A stretch of 51,363 nt of DNA, taken from assembly GCA_024636215.1 (NCBI GenBank), contig JAGXHL010000046.1, forward strand, positions 1 through 51,363, read 5' to 3'. Of the stretch, positions 51,082 to 51,363 are shown piece by piece. The DNA comes from Deltaproteobacteria bacterium (lineage in GTDB: Bacteria > Desulfobacterota > Desulfuromonadia > Desulfuromonadales > BM103). Numbering within the stretch: the stretch's first letter is position 1; each line of letters opens with the position of its first letter. The notes under the pieces were generated by a model that was not told the DNA's origin, ran no database searches, and saw only the letters and a program-made list of their open reading frames with translations. The position numbers and the translations under genes were made by a program.

Positions 51082-51363
51082 ACCGGCGGGTCGCGTCCCG
51101 CCAGACGCCTTACTTTTTTCAGCGTCAAAAAAGTAAGCAAAAAGACTGGTTTTCTCCTAGCGGAGGGCATATTCCTTCGCCGGGTTTCGGTGGATTTTAT
51201 GAATTTCTGAGCATGGGATCCGGCCCTTTTCAGGGGGGCCTACCTGCGGTGCTTTCTTGAAGCAAGAAACTAAACCAAACATCCAAATCATTGCAATACA
51301 GGGTTACTTTTTCGCACCACGCGCCACGCGCTCCCAGCCCCCAGCCCCCAACCCCCAGCCCCC
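51082..51363 (+). repeat. Multi-hairpin dispersed repeat, copy R4, with heptamer tail
   Basis: Fourth copy, same orientation. The first stem is GGCGGG 51085-51090 / CCCGCC 51097-51102, three base pairs different from the other copies but fully paired, with the same TCGCGT loop. The 11-bp T/A stem, GGATCC block and TTTCTTG-AAG-CAAGAAA hairpin follow. From 51313 the tail is in heptamers: CGCACCA, CGCGCCA, CGCGCTC, CCAGCCC (twice), CCAACCC, CCAGCCC, continuing past the window end. Confidence 0.88.

Overview
The window looks like chromosomal DNA of a Gram-negative anaerobe of the Desulfuromonadales type (Desulfuromonas/Geobacter relatives). This rests on overall gene character: periplasmic binding-protein transporters, lipoprotein signals, an SpmA/SpmB pair beside an LD-carboxypeptidase, a ferredoxin-domain aldo/keto reductase, a rubrerythrin-like ferritin, many dispersed palindromic repeats, and a UGA-encoded SelW-like selenoprotein, which needs a selenocysteine-decoding host. 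The genus is inference; there is no rRNA or tRNA gene to confirm it.

Layout. 1-2000: three direct copies of a multi-hairpin repeat with heptamer tails, enclosing a VapC-type toxin and its ribbon-helix-helix antitoxin. 1998-10566: housekeeping and envelope genes: Fe-S aldo/keto reductase, periplasmic PQQ-type sugar dehydrogenase, the operon LD-carboxypeptidase/spmA/spmB/glutamine amidotransferase, and a minus-strand group of small phasin-like protein, ABC1/UbiB-like kinase and MltB-type transglycosylase. 10567-12576: a MITE-like element, a potassium-channel gene broken by one in-frame TAA, and a truncated second MITE copy.

12577-31921: a hexarate (glucarate/galactarate) utilisation island. 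A LacI-family repressor is divergent from a 12.3-kb operon: glucarate dehydratase (gudD), a DHDPS-family aldolase, tartronate semialdehyde reductase (garR), a 2-hydroxyacid dehydrogenase, glycerate kinase, a tripartite tricarboxylate-type transporter (tctCBA), galactarate dehydratase (garD), an enolase-superfamily talarate/galactarate dehydratase and an AEC permease. Two palindromic operators lie in the divergent region. The expected flux is hexarate to 5-keto-4-deoxyglucarate, to pyruvate plus tartronate semialdehyde, to glycerate, to 2-phosphoglycerate. No GarL is present, so the DHDPS-family enzyme is the candidate aldolase. A second tctCBA set faces the operon and is divergent from its own CitA/DcuS-type two-component pair.

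32000-38900: AT-richer DNA with a rubrerythrin-like protein, a small secreted protein, a coiled-coil lipoprotein, a phospholipase D/cardiolipin synthase-like protein, CsbD, DUF4019 and DUF1460 proteins and a DMT exporter. 38985-44861: a nickel-pincer-type ornithine cyclodeaminase beside arginase (arginine to proline), a hotdog thioesterase, a receiver protein, a DCC-family protein, then a small unknown gene, the SelW-like selenoprotein gene (TGA at 43433) and an SDR gene. 44890-51024: AzlCD exporter, a polar amino acid ABC importer, a 51-residue zinc-ribbon protein, a DMT exporter, a heptamer tandem array, a rhodanese and an NADPH-dependent FMN reductase-like protein. The window closes in a fourth copy of the hairpin/heptamer repeat.

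The items most worth a second look are the unannotatable selenoprotein, the hairpin repeat whose first stem shows three compensatory base-pair changes between copies, the period-7 tails shared by all copies, and the GarL-less hexarate pathway.
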